This document shows, piece after piece, positions 53,341-62,684 of a stretch of DNA of 64,000 nucleotides (within the stretch, counting starts at the first letter, position 1; every line of letters begins with the position of its first letter). The notes beneath the pieces were generated by a model. The model ran no database searches. It was not told where the DNA came from and was given only the letters and a program-made list of their open reading frames with translations. The stretch covers positions 992,001 to 1,056,000 of the forward strand of contig NZ_AP024110.1 in NCBI RefSeq assembly GCF_019703875.1, in the 5' to 3' direction. Both the position numbers and the translations under genes were made by a program. This stretch comes from Methyloradius palustris. Lineage in GTDB: Bacteria > Pseudomonadota > Gammaproteobacteria > Burkholderiales > Methylophilaceae.

Positions 53341-54122
53341 TGACTAATCTAGCCCTTCAGTCTTATATTGATTTAGCCCAGAAAAGAAGTATTCAAGCCC
53401 TTAAATACGCCATTCCTTTGGCTTTATTGCTTGCTGCCATTTTTTATTTATTCCCTAGTATTGATCTTACGGCGAGTGCGTGGTTTTACGACCACCAGTT
53501 GCGCATTCATCAACTGGCGAACGCATTGAGTCAGCCTGAAACCGATTTATCCATCAACACTGGCTTTCCATTAGCGACTTCCAGATTTCTCATTTTTGTC
53601 TATGCCGCGGTTGATGTGCTTTCAAGGGCTGCACTGATTATTTCAATGTTACTATGCGTCTTTTTCGCTATCAGGAAAAACGCTCGCTTTCTGCCAGCAT
53701 TAATCGTAACTTTAAGCCTGATCGCGGGGCCGATTTTAGCTGTCAACGGTGGATTAAAAGAGCATTGGGGCAGGGCGCGTCCGAGAGACGTGGTGGAGTT
53801 TGGCGGCACACAGCAGTTCACGCCAGCCTGGGTAATCTCAGATCAATGTACTCATAATTGCTCTTTTGTCACAGGGCATGGTGCTGCAGCATTTGCTGTG
53901 ACCATAGGTTTTTTTGTGAGCAGGCGTAAGGCCTGGTTGGCGGGCGGATTGCTATTCGGCGGATTGATTGGCCTGACAAGAATGATGAATGGCGCGCATT
54001 TCTTAAGTGATGTGACATTTTCGTTCTTTGTGGTGTTCATTGCTGCGGCGCTTGTCGCTTTTATCGTCTCAAAAGTTTGGCCAGTAAAACAGGGTGTACT
54101 AAACACCTCAGCTAATAAGTAA
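53340..54122 (+). CDS. PAP2-family lipid phosphatase (260 aa)
   Basis: An inner-membrane acid phosphatase of the PAP2 family with the three active-site blocks facing the periplasm: KEHWGRARP (K-x6-RP), CSFVTGHGAAA (SGH-type, with T for S) and TRMMNGAHFLSD (R-x5-H-x3-D). About six helices. Homologues remove or transfer phosphates of lipid A or undecaprenyl pyrophosphate. The ATG overlaps the upstream stop (TAATG) and defines the start. The context of glycosyltransferases favours lipid A or carrier-lipid dephosphorylation. Confidence 0.85.
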   Translation: MTNLALQSYIDLAQKRSIQALKYAIPLALLLAAIFYLFPSIDLTASAWFYDHQLRIHQLANALSQPETDLSINTGFPLATSRFLIFVYAAVDVLSRAALIISMLLCVFFAIRKNARFLPALIVTLSLIAGPILAVNGGLKEHWGRARPRDVVEFGGTQQFTPAWVISDQCTHNCSFVTGHGAAAFAVTIGFFVSRRKAWLAGGLLFGGLIGLTRMMNGAHFLSDVTFSFFVVFIAAALVAFIVSKVWPVKQGVLNTSANK

Positions 54123-54131
54123 AAGGGTTTT

Positions 54132-55082
54132 ATGAAAAAAGTCTCTGTTGTTATTCCCGTCTATAACGAAGTCGAGAATATTGAAGCCATGGTCAAAGCA
54201 GTGGGCGATGCTTTACTGCCAACCAAGCGCGAATTCGAATTGATATTGATTGATGACGGCTCACGCGATGGCTCACGCAAAATCATACAGCAAGTAGCCA
54301 AAACGACTGCTTGGCTGAAACCACTGTATTTTGCGCGCAATTATGGCCAGTCAACGGCGATGCAGGCGGGTTTTGACCATGCTGTTGGTGACTATATCGT
54401 GACGCTGGATGGTGACTTGCAGAATGATCCAGCTGATATTCCCACCTTACTCAAAATGCTGGACGATGATCCTGAGATTGACTGTGTCAGTGGCTGGCGT
54501 AAAGACCGTCAGGATGCAACGCTCTCACGCAAGATTCCTTCCATGATTGCCAACGCACTCATTTCTAAGATTACCCGTGTGCAACTGCATGATTACGGCT
54601 GTGCCTTGAAAGCTTATCGTGGCCAGATTTTGCGTGACTTGAAACTATATGGCGAATTACATCGCTTCATCCCCGCATTGGCGGTGGAAGTGGGTGCAAC
54701 CATTGTAGAAGTGCCAGTGAACCACAGAGCGCGTGTGGCTGGTGTATCAAAATACGGCATTGATCGTACTATCCGTGTATTGCTGGATTTGCTCTGGATC
54801 CGCTTTACCATGCGCTTCTTGCATCGCCCTATCCATGCGTTTGGTGGTATTGCCATGCTGATGCTAGTCCTAGGTCTAGGTACATTAGGCTGGCTCACCT
54901 TTGAAAAATTGATTATGGGTGTTGATATCGGTGGCCGTCCCTTGCTAATGCTGGGTGTGTTATTCACTTTGGTCGGCATTCAATTGCTTGCTACGGGCCT
55001 GATCGGTGAATTGCTGATTCGTATCTATCACGAGCCTGAAGGCCGCAAACAGTACATCCTAAAAGACATGGATAGTCATTAA
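54132..55082 (+). CDS. GT2 polyprenyl-phosphate glycosyltransferase (DPM1/ArnC-like)
   Basis: A 316-residue enzyme: a cytosolic GT-A domain (VVIPVYNEVENIEAMV, DDGSRDGS, LDGDLQNDP with the metal Asp pair) followed by two membrane helices (about 235-260 and 272-300). It joins a nucleotide sugar to a polyprenyl phosphate, making the donor for ArnT/GT39-type enzymes such as those flanking it. AAAGGG precedes the ATG. Its TAA is directly followed, in the same frame, by the TTG of the next gene. Confidence 0.9.
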   Translation: MKKVSVVIPVYNEVENIEAMVKAVGDALLPTKREFELILIDDGSRDGSRKIIQQVAKTTAWLKPLYFARNYGQSTAMQAGFDHAVGDYIVTLDGDLQNDPADIPTLLKMLDDDPEIDCVSGWRKDRQDATLSRKIPSMIANALISKITRVQLHDYGCALKAYRGQILRDLKLYGELHRFIPALAVEVGATIVEVPVNHRARVAGVSKYGIDRTIRVLLDLLWIRFTMRFLHRPIHAFGGIAMLMLVLGLGTLGWLTFEKLIMGVDIGGRPLLMLGVLFTLVGIQLLATGLIGELLIRIYHEPEGRKQYILKDMDSH

Positions 55083-55880
55083 TTGCAGCTAAGCCATTCA
55101 TATCGGGCGGTTTCAGCCTATGTTTTGCTCATCCTGATAGCACTTTGGCTAGGGTTTCTGTTTGAGAAAAGTGCACTAAACGGTGCCATTTTTACAGCAA
55201 TCAATTCACAAATGCCTGTGTGGGGCGGCCCCTATATCTGGGGTTTTCTCACTTCACTAGGTGATACAGCTGTTGCCGTTGTTCTGCTATGGCTGTTGTT
55301 ACCCAAAACCAAAGCTTGTTTGGCGCGCTTATCAATTGCGGTATTAGTTGGCGGCATTGCATCTAATGCGCTCAAGGCATTTTTTCACTACCCACGCCCT
55401 TTGGCATTGACGCCAGATGTAATGGTGGTAGGCCCATCCTTGCACCACAATGCATTTGTTTCGGGCCATACCCTGACTGCGTTTCTAGTCGCAGCATTGT
55501 TGATGCTGACCTACAAAAAACAGGGCTTGGCATTGATATTATTGATCGCTTGTTTTGTTGGTATATCAAGAGTGATGGTAGGGGCACACTGGCCTGCTGA
55601 TGTGTTGACAGGCGCAATCGTTGGCTGGAGCCTGGGGGCTATCATCAATCTTCTCACGGACAATATTCAGCCAACATTAGAACGTGTGCTGGCTTATGCT
55701 GGCTGGGTGTTGGTCGTTATTGCGCTAGTGTTCATGCTGCTTGGCAAAATGCAGAATATTCATAAAGTGATTGTGTTCTGGCAGGCATTTGCCGTATTCG
55801 GGTTTGCTATGCTGATTCCGAAATTCCGGCATGCCTTGAGCAGGCTGTTTGCCAATAAAAAGCCAGTTTCGCCTGCTTAG
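55083..55880 (+). CDS. PAP2-family lipid phosphatase (265 aa)
   Basis: Second PAP2 phosphatase of the cluster, with about eight helices. Active-site blocks KAFFHYPRP (K-x6-RP), NAFVSGHTLTAF and SRVMVGAHWPAD (SR-x5-H-x3-D). Only a TTG directly after the TAA of the glycosyltransferase gene fits as the start, since the frames are the same and no ATG follows soon. It has a C-terminal two-helix extension after the catalytic part. Substrate as for its neighbour: lipid A phosphate or polyprenyl (pyro)phosphate, by inference. Confidence 0.8.
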   Translation: MQLSHSYRAVSAYVLLILIALWLGFLFEKSALNGAIFTAINSQMPVWGGPYIWGFLTSLGDTAVAVVLLWLLLPKTKACLARLSIAVLVGGIASNALKAFFHYPRPLALTPDVMVVGPSLHHNAFVSGHTLTAFLVAALLMLTYKKQGLALILLIACFVGISRVMVGAHWPADVLTGAIVGWSLGAIINLLTDNIQPTLERVLAYAGWVLVVIALVFMLLGKMQNIHKVIVFWQAFAVFGFAMLIPKFRHALSRLFANKKPVSPA

Positions 55881-55893
55881 CTGAATCCTTAAC

Positions 55894-56898
55894 GTGTCTA
55901 AACACCCAATTATCAATCGAATCATCAAACGCTTTTTTCGCCCAGTGTTAGGGTTGGTACTAATTGCTTTGCTGATCAGCCAGCTTGATACAAAAAAGCT
56001 ACTCAATGTGCTCGCCAATGCGGACTATGGCTGGTTCTTTCTGGCTTGTATTTTGTTAATCATTTCAAATCTACTTTCGGTCGCCCGCTGGAAAAAAATC
56101 GTTAATCATCTGGGCCTGGCGATTAGCTACATCAGGCTGGTATTCCTTTATGCGCAAGCATTATCGGCGAATATAGTATTGCCGGGCGGCATAGTGGGCG
56201 GCGATGTTTGGCGGTCGCTGGGTCTAGTCCGTTACAGGGAAAAGATTGTGACGCAAGTGCCAGCATTTACTCATGCCGATGCTGCTGCCAGCGTATTGCT
56301 GGATAGAGTAGGTGGGCTATGGAGTTTGTGCCTATTTTCTTTTGTAGCAAGCCTGCTTGTTTTAGGCATGGCGACTGAGAATAACTTACAGGGCATCACC
56401 CAGAGCTTGCTGGTTAGCTACGTTGTATTTCTCGGCGCTGCGGTAATCGTTCCGATTCTCCTTGGTTTCGTGGCATTACCATTGCTAGAAGCGGCAATCA
56501 CTTTAGCTACCCATAGAGTTTTGAAAGCGGGAATTGAAACGCTACTCAAAATCGCGACAAACATGCATCTGCTTTTTAGCACTTTGATAGAGTCGCTACT
56601 AGTGCAAGCTACAGCAATTGCCGCCCTGTATCTCTGCTTAAAGGCAGTCGGAGTGGAGATGAGTTTTGCACTGGTTGCTGCGGTAAGCCTAGCGATATTT
56701 TTGGCGGCGATTATTCCAGCCGCTATCAGTGGTTTTGGCGCACGTGAATTAGCTGCTGTCGTCGTGCTTGGTTATTTAGGCGTGCACGCTGAGTCTGCTT
56801 TTGCTGCGTCTGTACTTTTCGGCCTCGCAGGTACTTTGCAAGGGTTTATCGGGATTTACTTCTGGATTAAGAAAGAACCTCAGGAAATAACTGTTTGA
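55894..56898 (+). CDS. UPF0104 / LPG-synthase-type flippase-like membrane protein
   Basis: A 334-residue polytopic protein of the lysylphosphatidylglycerol synthase transmembrane family. It has about eight helices and the family pattern LSANIVLPGGIVGGDVWRSLGLVR near 95-115. The catalytic aminoacyl domain of MprF is absent. Relatives such as AglD-type or UPF0104 proteins are suspected to move or use polyprenyl-linked sugars. GTG start. The next gene's ATG overlaps its stop (TGATG). Confidence 0.8.
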   Translation: MSKHPIINRIIKRFFRPVLGLVLIALLISQLDTKKLLNVLANADYGWFFLACILLIISNLLSVARWKKIVNHLGLAISYIRLVFLYAQALSANIVLPGGIVGGDVWRSLGLVRYREKIVTQVPAFTHADAAASVLLDRVGGLWSLCLFSFVASLLVLGMATENNLQGITQSLLVSYVVFLGAAVIVPILLGFVALPLLEAAITLATHRVLKAGIETLLKIATNMHLLFSTLIESLLVQATAIAALYLCLKAVGVEMSFALVAAVSLAIFLAAIIPAAISGFGARELAAVVVLGYLGVHAESAFAASVLFGLAGTLQGFIGIYFWIKKEPQEITV

Positions 56899-58559
56899 TG
56901 CAAAACGCTAAACTCACAAACCTCTTACTTTGGGCGCTAGCCGCCATTATCATGATCTGGGGCATAGGCCATGTACCGCTCACAGATGTTGACGAAGGTG
57001 CCTTCGCTGAGGCCAGCCGTGAAATGCTTTCTCGCGGCGATTTTATCTCGCCTTGGCTGCTAGATGCACCACGTTTTGACAAACCTGCCCTGATTCACTG
57101 GCTACAGATCGCATCCATGCAGGTATTTGGTATCAATGCCTTTGGCGCGCGATTGCCATCTGCATTGGCGGGGCTGTTATGGCTATTTGTGGTAGCGCAA
57201 TGGAGTAAAGACATTGCTGCCCGCGTTGGTGTTTCTGGTAACGCAAGATATTTTGGCCTGCTGATCGCCATGACTTCTATCGCAGTGCCAGCGATTTCAA
57301 GGGTAGCCACGGCGGATGCGCTATTGAATGGATTGCTGGCAGTTTCACTCTACTTTCTCTGGCGAGCTTTGCTTGCAGTAGATGATGCCAGTTTAAAAAA
57401 ATATGGGCGCCTAACGGCCATATTCATAGCCCTTGGTTTGTTGACCAAAGGCCCAATTGCAGTGCTAGTGCCAGCTGCAGCAAGTTTTCTCACTGTTTTA
57501 GTCGTTCCAAGCAGATTTAAAAATTGGCGCAAAGTCGCGTTTGATCCTATCGCATGGACTTTGGTGATTGGGATTGCGCTGCCTTGGTATGTGTTGCAAT
57601 ACCAGGCACAAGGCATGGCATTCATTCAGGGGTTTTTCGGCAAACATAATCTCGGCCGCTACACAGGTACCATGCTCGGTTTCAGTGGTGGTTTTTGGTA
57701 TTACCCAGCATGGATGCTGGTCTCGCTATTGCCTTGGATACCTTTATTGTTCCGCACGCTGGCTGAATTACTGTTCAAACGTAGTAGCCCGTTACGTCAA
57801 TCTGTAGCGACCTTGCTCTGGGTGTTGCCCTTATTCGTGCTGGTATTTTTCTCTTTCTCGGCCACCAAGCTGCCCCATTATGGGTTTTATGGATTAACGG
57901 GATTATTTGTCATGATGGCACTCACGCTGGCCATCAAATCAAACCCGATTGAAGTGACAAAGCCTTCACCATTGTTGGTGGATAGACTCTGGATTTCAGC
58001 GCTATTAACGGTATTCGTATGTACCCATCTCTGGGCAGGCAAGCTTTCCAGCCTAACCAGCGAGCCATATTACAAGCTCGTGTTGGAGAATGCTGGCGCA
58101 ATGCTTGTGCAACATGCAGATTGGTCGGTGGGTATCGCGGCGCTAGGTATCGCCTTATTATTGCTGCCCCAGGACCTGATTAAACGTATTGCTGGTTTAC
58201 ATACCATTCCATCTAACGCTTGGCGTTTAGGTGCCGGTGCGGTGAGTTTTGCTATTTGTCTGCATTTGATTTTTGTTCCTACCGTGATTGCTGCATTGAG
58301 AGCCCCGATATTGAACGCAGCGTTGGAAGTTAGAGCAATTCAAACGCCAGTAGTCAGTTGGCAACTATCAGCGCCCAGTCTTTCATTTTCTGCACAGCGG
58401 GTGATTCCATCGCAAGAGCCTAAGCCAGGCGATACGGTGGTGATGTTTGAGAAACATCACCAACAATTGATGGAGTTACTAGCGACAAAATATGCTGGCG
58501 TGAGTGTTACGCAGCTTTGGCATGAGGGTGGAGTGGAAATTGTTAAGCTTAGTGAGTAA
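56898..58559 (+). CDS. ArnT-like membrane glycosyltransferase (553 aa)
   Basis: A polytopic GT39/GT83 enzyme closer to ArnT than the gene at 51754: VDEGAFAEASREMLSRGDFISPWLLDAPRFDKPALIHWL in the first periplasmic region carries the catalytic acidic residues and the FDKP motif. About 12-13 helices and a short periplasmic C-terminal domain. ArnT moves a sugar from undecaprenyl phosphate to lipid A phosphate. With no arnA/B/D genes here, the sugar may not be aminoarabinose. The ATG at 56898 overlaps the upstream stop. Last gene of the run, 1 bp from the convergent bpt. Confidence 0.87.
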   Translation: MQNAKLTNLLLWALAAIIMIWGIGHVPLTDVDEGAFAEASREMLSRGDFISPWLLDAPRFDKPALIHWLQIASMQVFGINAFGARLPSALAGLLWLFVVAQWSKDIAARVGVSGNARYFGLLIAMTSIAVPAISRVATADALLNGLLAVSLYFLWRALLAVDDASLKKYGRLTAIFIALGLLTKGPIAVLVPAAASFLTVLVVPSRFKNWRKVAFDPIAWTLVIGIALPWYVLQYQAQGMAFIQGFFGKHNLGRYTGTMLGFSGGFWYYPAWMLVSLLPWIPLLFRTLAELLFKRSSPLRQSVATLLWVLPLFVLVFFSFSATKLPHYGFYGLTGLFVMMALTLAIKSNPIEVTKPSPLLVDRLWISALLTVFVCTHLWAGKLSSLTSEPYYKLVLENAGAMLVQHADWSVGIAALGIALLLLPQDLIKRIAGLHTIPSNAWRLGAGAVSFAICLHLIFVPTVIAALRAPILNAALEVRAIQTPVVSWQLSAPSLSFSAQRVIPSQEPKPGDTVVMFEKHHQQLMELLATKYAGVSVTQLWHEGGVEIVKLSE

Positions 58560-58560
58560 C

Positions 58561-59277
58561 TTAAAGCAGTTGCCATTCACCATCAATCAATGCTTCTTGC
58601 GGTACAAAGTTCTGTTTGTAGGCCATCTTGGGGCTCTCTTTTATCCAGTAGCCCAAATATAGATAATCGAGTTTGAGCCGTTTGCACCATTTGATCAGCC
58701 ACATCACGTTATAAGTGCCATAGCTGGCATGAGCATCGCTGGCATCGTAAAACGTATAAACCGCAGATATGCCATCGCTGACGATATCCACTACGCTCAC
58801 CATTTTGAGCTGATCGCCTAGCCTGAATTCCACCATCACGCTTTCCACATTGCTTTGAACGAGAAAATTGCGATACTGCTCGGCGGATTCCTGATCTTTG
58901 TTACCTGAATGGCGTGCTACTTGGTAAGCGGTATAAAGCGCAAAATGCTCCTCGCTGAACTCCAGTGGAATGATGGCGACAGAAAGACTCTCGTGGGACT
59001 TGACTGCACGGCGCTGGCTACGTTTAGGGATGAAATCATTGATAGGGATACGCACGGGAATACACGCATTGCAAAGCTCGCAATGTGGGCGATAAACGAA
59101 TTTACCACTCCGTCTAAAGCCCAGTTGAATCAAGCCATTGTAGGTTTTGGCATCTACTAAGTGCTGTGGCGAGGCAATCAGCGATTGCGCCAATTTACTT
59201 TCAATATAGCCGCAGGCATACGGCGTAGTGACGTAGAACTGTAGCTTTGAAAGCGGAGCATCGTTAGGCAGGGTCAT
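58561..59277 (-). CDS. bpt: Aspartate/glutamate leucyltransferase (Bpt)
   Basis: A 238-residue aminoacyl-tRNA-protein transferase of the ATE1-related Bpt family that adds Leu to proteins with N-terminal Asp or Glu, marking them for ClpS-ClpAP. The N-terminal part has the cysteine motif HCELCNACIPVRIP, followed by the FALYTAYQVARHSG segment and a C-terminal GNAT-like fold (YNVMWLIKWCKRLKLDYLYLGYWI). It overlaps aat by 14 bp, so the two N-degron transferases form an operon. Confidence 0.93.
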   Translation of the reverse strand: MTLPNDAPLSKLQFYVTTPYACGYIESKLAQSLIASPQHLVDAKTYNGLIQLGFRRSGKFVYRPHCELCNACIPVRIPINDFIPKRSQRRAVKSHESLSVAIIPLEFSEEHFALYTAYQVARHSGNKDQESAEQYRNFLVQSNVESVMVEFRLGDQLKMVSVVDIVSDGISAVYTFYDASDAHASYGTYNVMWLIKWCKRLKLDYLYLGYWIKESPKMAYKQNFVPQEALIDGEWQLL

Positions 59278-59968
59278 CTGACAAGTGTATCAATTTCGCC
59301 AGCCGTTGTGAAAATTCTGCGCGATCAATTTCGCGTGCGCCAAATGATGCCAGATGCGCAGTTTTCATCTGGCAATCAATCATCTCTACTCCTTCGGACT
59401 CTAATTTTTTGACGAGTGATACAAAGGCCAGCTTGGAGGCATCGGTCACATGATGAAACATGGATTCTCCATAAAACATGCGGCCTATTTTTACACCATA
59501 TAATCCACCCACTAATTGGTTATCTATCCATGTTTCTGCGCTAACTGCATAGCCAAGTTCATGTAGCTTGCAATAGCCCTCGATAATGACATCTGTGATC
59601 CAAGTGCCGTCCTGGTCTGGTCTTGATGCCATCGCACACGCTTTCATTACCTGTTTAAATGCTGTGTTATAGCGTACTTCGTAGTCAGCTTTTTTCAGGC
59701 GTTTGTTGAGCGAGCGGGAAACGATGAGTTCATCGGGGAATAACACCATGCGAGGGTCAGGGCTCCACCACAGTATAGGCTGGCCTTCGCTAAACCAGGG
59801 GAATATGCCTTGTTGGTAGGCATTGAGTAAACGTTCGGCGGATAAATCACCGCCAATCGCCAGAAGCCCATTCGGTTGAGTCAATGCGTCTTGCAGTGGG
59901 GGAAAGGGCGTGTTTGTTTCTATTGCCGCGACTTTACCCCCATGTAGTTGATAGTAACTAGCCAACAC
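59264..59968 (-). CDS. aat: Leucyl/phenylalanyl-tRNA-protein transferase
   Basis: A 234-residue enzyme that adds Leu or Phe to proteins with N-terminal Lys or Arg. Motifs: FPPLQDALTQPNGLLAIGGDLS, YQQGIFPWFSEGQPILWWSPDPRMVL, and GGLYGVKIGRMFYGESMFHHVTDASK. With bpt immediately downstream it completes the bacterial N-end rule tagging pathway. The start is ATG. The 17-bp gap to the HMA-MauE gene upstream suggests all three are transcribed together. Confidence 0.95.
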   Translation of the reverse strand: MLASYYQLHGGKVAAIETNTPFPPLQDALTQPNGLLAIGGDLSAERLLNAYQQGIFPWFSEGQPILWWSPDPRMVLFPDELIVSRSLNKRLKKADYEVRYNTAFKQVMKACAMASRPDQDGTWITDVIIEGYCKLHELGYAVSAETWIDNQLVGGLYGVKIGRMFYGESMFHHVTDASKLAFVSLVKKLESEGVEMIDCQMKTAHLASFGAREIDRAEFSQRLAKLIHLSDDPA

Positions 59969-59985
59969 AACGATCCTTGAGTAAT

Positions 59986-60714
59986 TTACTTAAACAGCAT
60001 CCAAAGCGCCATCGCCGCCATCAGTAAATCTTCAATAATGGTGATTGTGGACATCGGCAGATTAAATACGCTACCTAGACATGCACAGCGAATCTTCTGT
60101 CTATTTAGCACTGCGCGAATAACGCCGATTGAAGAAAAGCCCATCACCACTAGCGTGGCTAAATTAGTGAGGTTTTCTTGCCAACCAATCACATAGGCAA
60201 TGCCAAGCCCTAACTCAATAAATGGGTAAATCAAGCCATAAGTATTCCAGCGCATAGCCAGTAGATCGTACATGGCATAACTATTCGCGAATTCACGCAA
60301 ATTCAGTAGTTTGAAAAACGAAAATACGAGAAAGAAACCTGCCATGAAATTTGTCATGAAGTCATGGCTACTGAATTCGCCTTGAGCGATTTGTATCAAT
60401 ATACAAGTCAATAAAATATAACCAACAATCATTAATAGTGGCTTGTAAGTGCTGATCCACCCAGCTGCAGTGACCGCTTCTTCAGTATTCGGGGTGTTGG
60501 TACTCAAATTGCTTAATTGATAGCTACCAACAAGCGATAGCTGCTGATTGAGTTCGTTAATGCTCGATGCACTATTAGAAATGACCGCACGTGGTGGGTC
60601 TAAGCTGACCTTAACGTTTTCACCATATGGCCGCAGCGCGGCTTCTACCTTTGCTACGCAGCTACCACAGTGCATGCCAGTGACTTGAAATGTGAGTTCG
60701 TTTGGTTTTTTCAT
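59986..60714 (-). CDS. HMA-MauE fusion membrane protein
   Basis: A 242-residue protein with an N-terminal heavy-metal-associated domain (VTGMHCGSCVAKVEAAL, CxxC at about residues 16-19) joined to a C-terminal four-helix membrane domain of the MauE/DoxX type (about 95-240) that contains CACLGSVFNLPMS. MauE-type domains handle disulfide or quinone chemistry. The joining to an HMA domain suggests metal (copper) sensing or delivery. It is upstream of aat and probably co-transcribed with it. The actual role is unknown. Confidence 0.75.
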   Translation of the reverse strand: MKKPNELTFQVTGMHCGSCVAKVEAALRPYGENVKVSLDPPRAVISNSASSINELNQQLSLVGSYQLSNLSTNTPNTEEAVTAAGWISTYKPLLMIVGYILLTCILIQIAQGEFSSHDFMTNFMAGFFLVFSFFKLLNLREFANSYAMYDLLAMRWNTYGLIYPFIELGLGIAYVIGWQENLTNLATLVVMGFSSIGVIRAVLNRQKIRCACLGSVFNLPMSTITIIEDLLMAAMALWMLFK

Positions 60715-60980
60715 GATTGTGTTTGATTACTTGAGCCTTAGTTTCAGCTTGTTTATTAATCGGGAAGTTAATGAAATGAAAGCGCTATGATGGTGCTGAT
60801 TAGTTTTGAGAGCGTCTTGTTATTACCATTTTTAAATAAAGTAATACTTTTGTATGCCGATAAGTAAATTATAAAAAGAATATTCAGTTGCCAGTACACG
60901 AGCAGAGTGAGGTTTCATGCTACGATTCAACGATATTATTTACTAACTTGTATACACTCGCTTAAAAGATACCAGCAGAC

Positions 60981-62645
60981 ATGTTAACACTGCTTAAACT
61001 GCGATATGCGTTCAAATGGATTATTGTCTGTTTAATCATCAATCTATCACTGGTTGGTACAGCCTCTGCCACTTCTGAGTTAGCCGAAACCCCCATAGAA
61101 TTATCTGGGCTATGGTTTCAAGCGCCTGACCATTGGGCATATTACTATCAGTCCGATCTCTCAGATATTCATCTAACCCCAGTATTGGCGACTAAAAATA
61201 CTGGCGGACATTTCTTCTTCCAATCTGATTTTACAGTTAGTAAGCCGGGCATATTGGTTGTTGATTTTAAGAACTCCAGTGTGATTGCTATGTTTCATCA
61301 TTATGTATTTGATGAACAGGGAAATCTGGTTCAGGAAGTAGAAGGCGGTATCCAATCTAAAGCCAGCAATCCATTCCAGTTGAGGCATGGACGAGAACTC
61401 GATTTGCCAGTTGGCCACTATAGACTGGTTACCGAATTATCTTCGCCTTTTTATCTGGCGCAGCCGCAGCCGTATATAGATACCCACAGCCAATATGAGC
61501 AGCATATTAAAGCTGGCAATGCACTCGTCTTATTATGCCTAGGCAGCATGTTTGCCTTGATCGTTTATTTTGTTAGTCTGGCAGTGATTCGTCGCCAGAT
61601 TACCGAGTTTATGTACTCCCTTTTTATTCTCGGCAATATTTTTTATAACGGCACTGCATTGCTGTTTTTCTCAGATTTATTAGGTATTCACTATTTTTAC
61701 TTGATTAGCGTACCGATCCTGTTTAGCAATATTGCCTATATTTCTTTCGCGACTACGTTACTTAATATCAACAGGCGCAGCCATCACAAGCTTTACATTG
61801 TCTCTCAGGTCATAGTGGCTATCATGATAGGCCTTATTTTAATTGCGCCGTTTGCACCAAACTGGAGTCTTGAATTTGCCCGTTATGGTGTAGGCATGAT
61901 GATGCCATTTGGACTTATTGCGGGTGCGATTTGTGCCTATCAGGGTAACCGCACAGCACGTACTTATCTTCTGGCGATTACCCCGTTCTTTGTAATTGGT
62001 TCATATGCCATCACAAATGCAAAACTTGATGGCATATATACGATTTACATTGAGCATATCGGTCTGCTGGCAGTGATGGTTGAAATGTTATTGCTATCGC
62101 TAGTTGTCGCCAGACAATTTGCGCAATTACATGAAGACAAGGAAATGGCATTGTATCTAGCAAAGGAACATTTGCGCGTTGCCCATACCGATGCACTGAC
62201 GGGGTTGCCCAATCGCTATGCTTTGGACTTAACCTTAGCTTCGATGCCGCAAGCGGGAATGCTGGTGTTCCTGGATATGGATGGCCTCAAATTTTATAAC
62301 GATAATTTTGGTCATAAAAAGGGCGATGAATTGCTTTGCACGTTCTCAACTTTAATGAGAAGCTCGCTACCCGAACCTTGTGGTCTGTATCGAATCGGCG
62401 GCGATGAGTTTGCAATCACTTGCCCCAGTGGCAATATAAAAATGATCGAACAAAAATTAGCTGACACTGTGAAAGGTGTTCACCATGCTGGCTTTGATTT
62501 TTCGGGCATGAGTTATGGTAGTGCTGTGATCAGTGAGGCTGAGGATAAAAATACATTGAAGCATTTGGCTGATACACGTATGTATGAGAACAAACGCCTG
62601 AAAAAACAAAAAGATACAGAAGATAAAAATAACGTAACTCAGTAG
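60981..62645 (+). CDS. 7TMR-DISM receptor with GGDEF domain
   Basis: A 554-residue membrane protein: signal peptide (about 1-30), a periplasmic 7TMR-DISMED2-like domain (about 40-165), seven helices (7TMR-DISM, about 178-380), a short coiled coil and a GGDEF domain (GGDEF intact at 473-477) as the output. The I-site RxxD is absent at its usual place, so product inhibition is not expected. It likely makes c-di-GMP in response to an extracellular ligand such as a carbohydrate. No EAL half. Confidence 0.87.
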   Translation: MLTLLKLRYAFKWIIVCLIINLSLVGTASATSELAETPIELSGLWFQAPDHWAYYYQSDLSDIHLTPVLATKNTGGHFFFQSDFTVSKPGILVVDFKNSSVIAMFHHYVFDEQGNLVQEVEGGIQSKASNPFQLRHGRELDLPVGHYRLVTELSSPFYLAQPQPYIDTHSQYEQHIKAGNALVLLCLGSMFALIVYFVSLAVIRRQITEFMYSLFILGNIFYNGTALLFFSDLLGIHYFYLISVPILFSNIAYISFATTLLNINRRSHHKLYIVSQVIVAIMIGLILIAPFAPNWSLEFARYGVGMMMPFGLIAGAICAYQGNRTARTYLLAITPFFVIGSYAITNAKLDGIYTIYIEHIGLLAVMVEMLLLSLVVARQFAQLHEDKEMALYLAKEHLRVAHTDALTGLPNRYALDLTLASMPQAGMLVFLDMDGLKFYNDNFGHKKGDELLCTFSTLMRSSLPEPCGLYRIGGDEFAITCPSGNIKMIEQKLADTVKGVHHAGFDFSGMSYGSAVISEAEDKNTLKHLADTRMYENKRLKKQKDTEDKNNVTQ

Positions 62646-62684
62646 GTTCAGCATGTGTGTTTTAGTGTAAATAAAGGGGAAATC

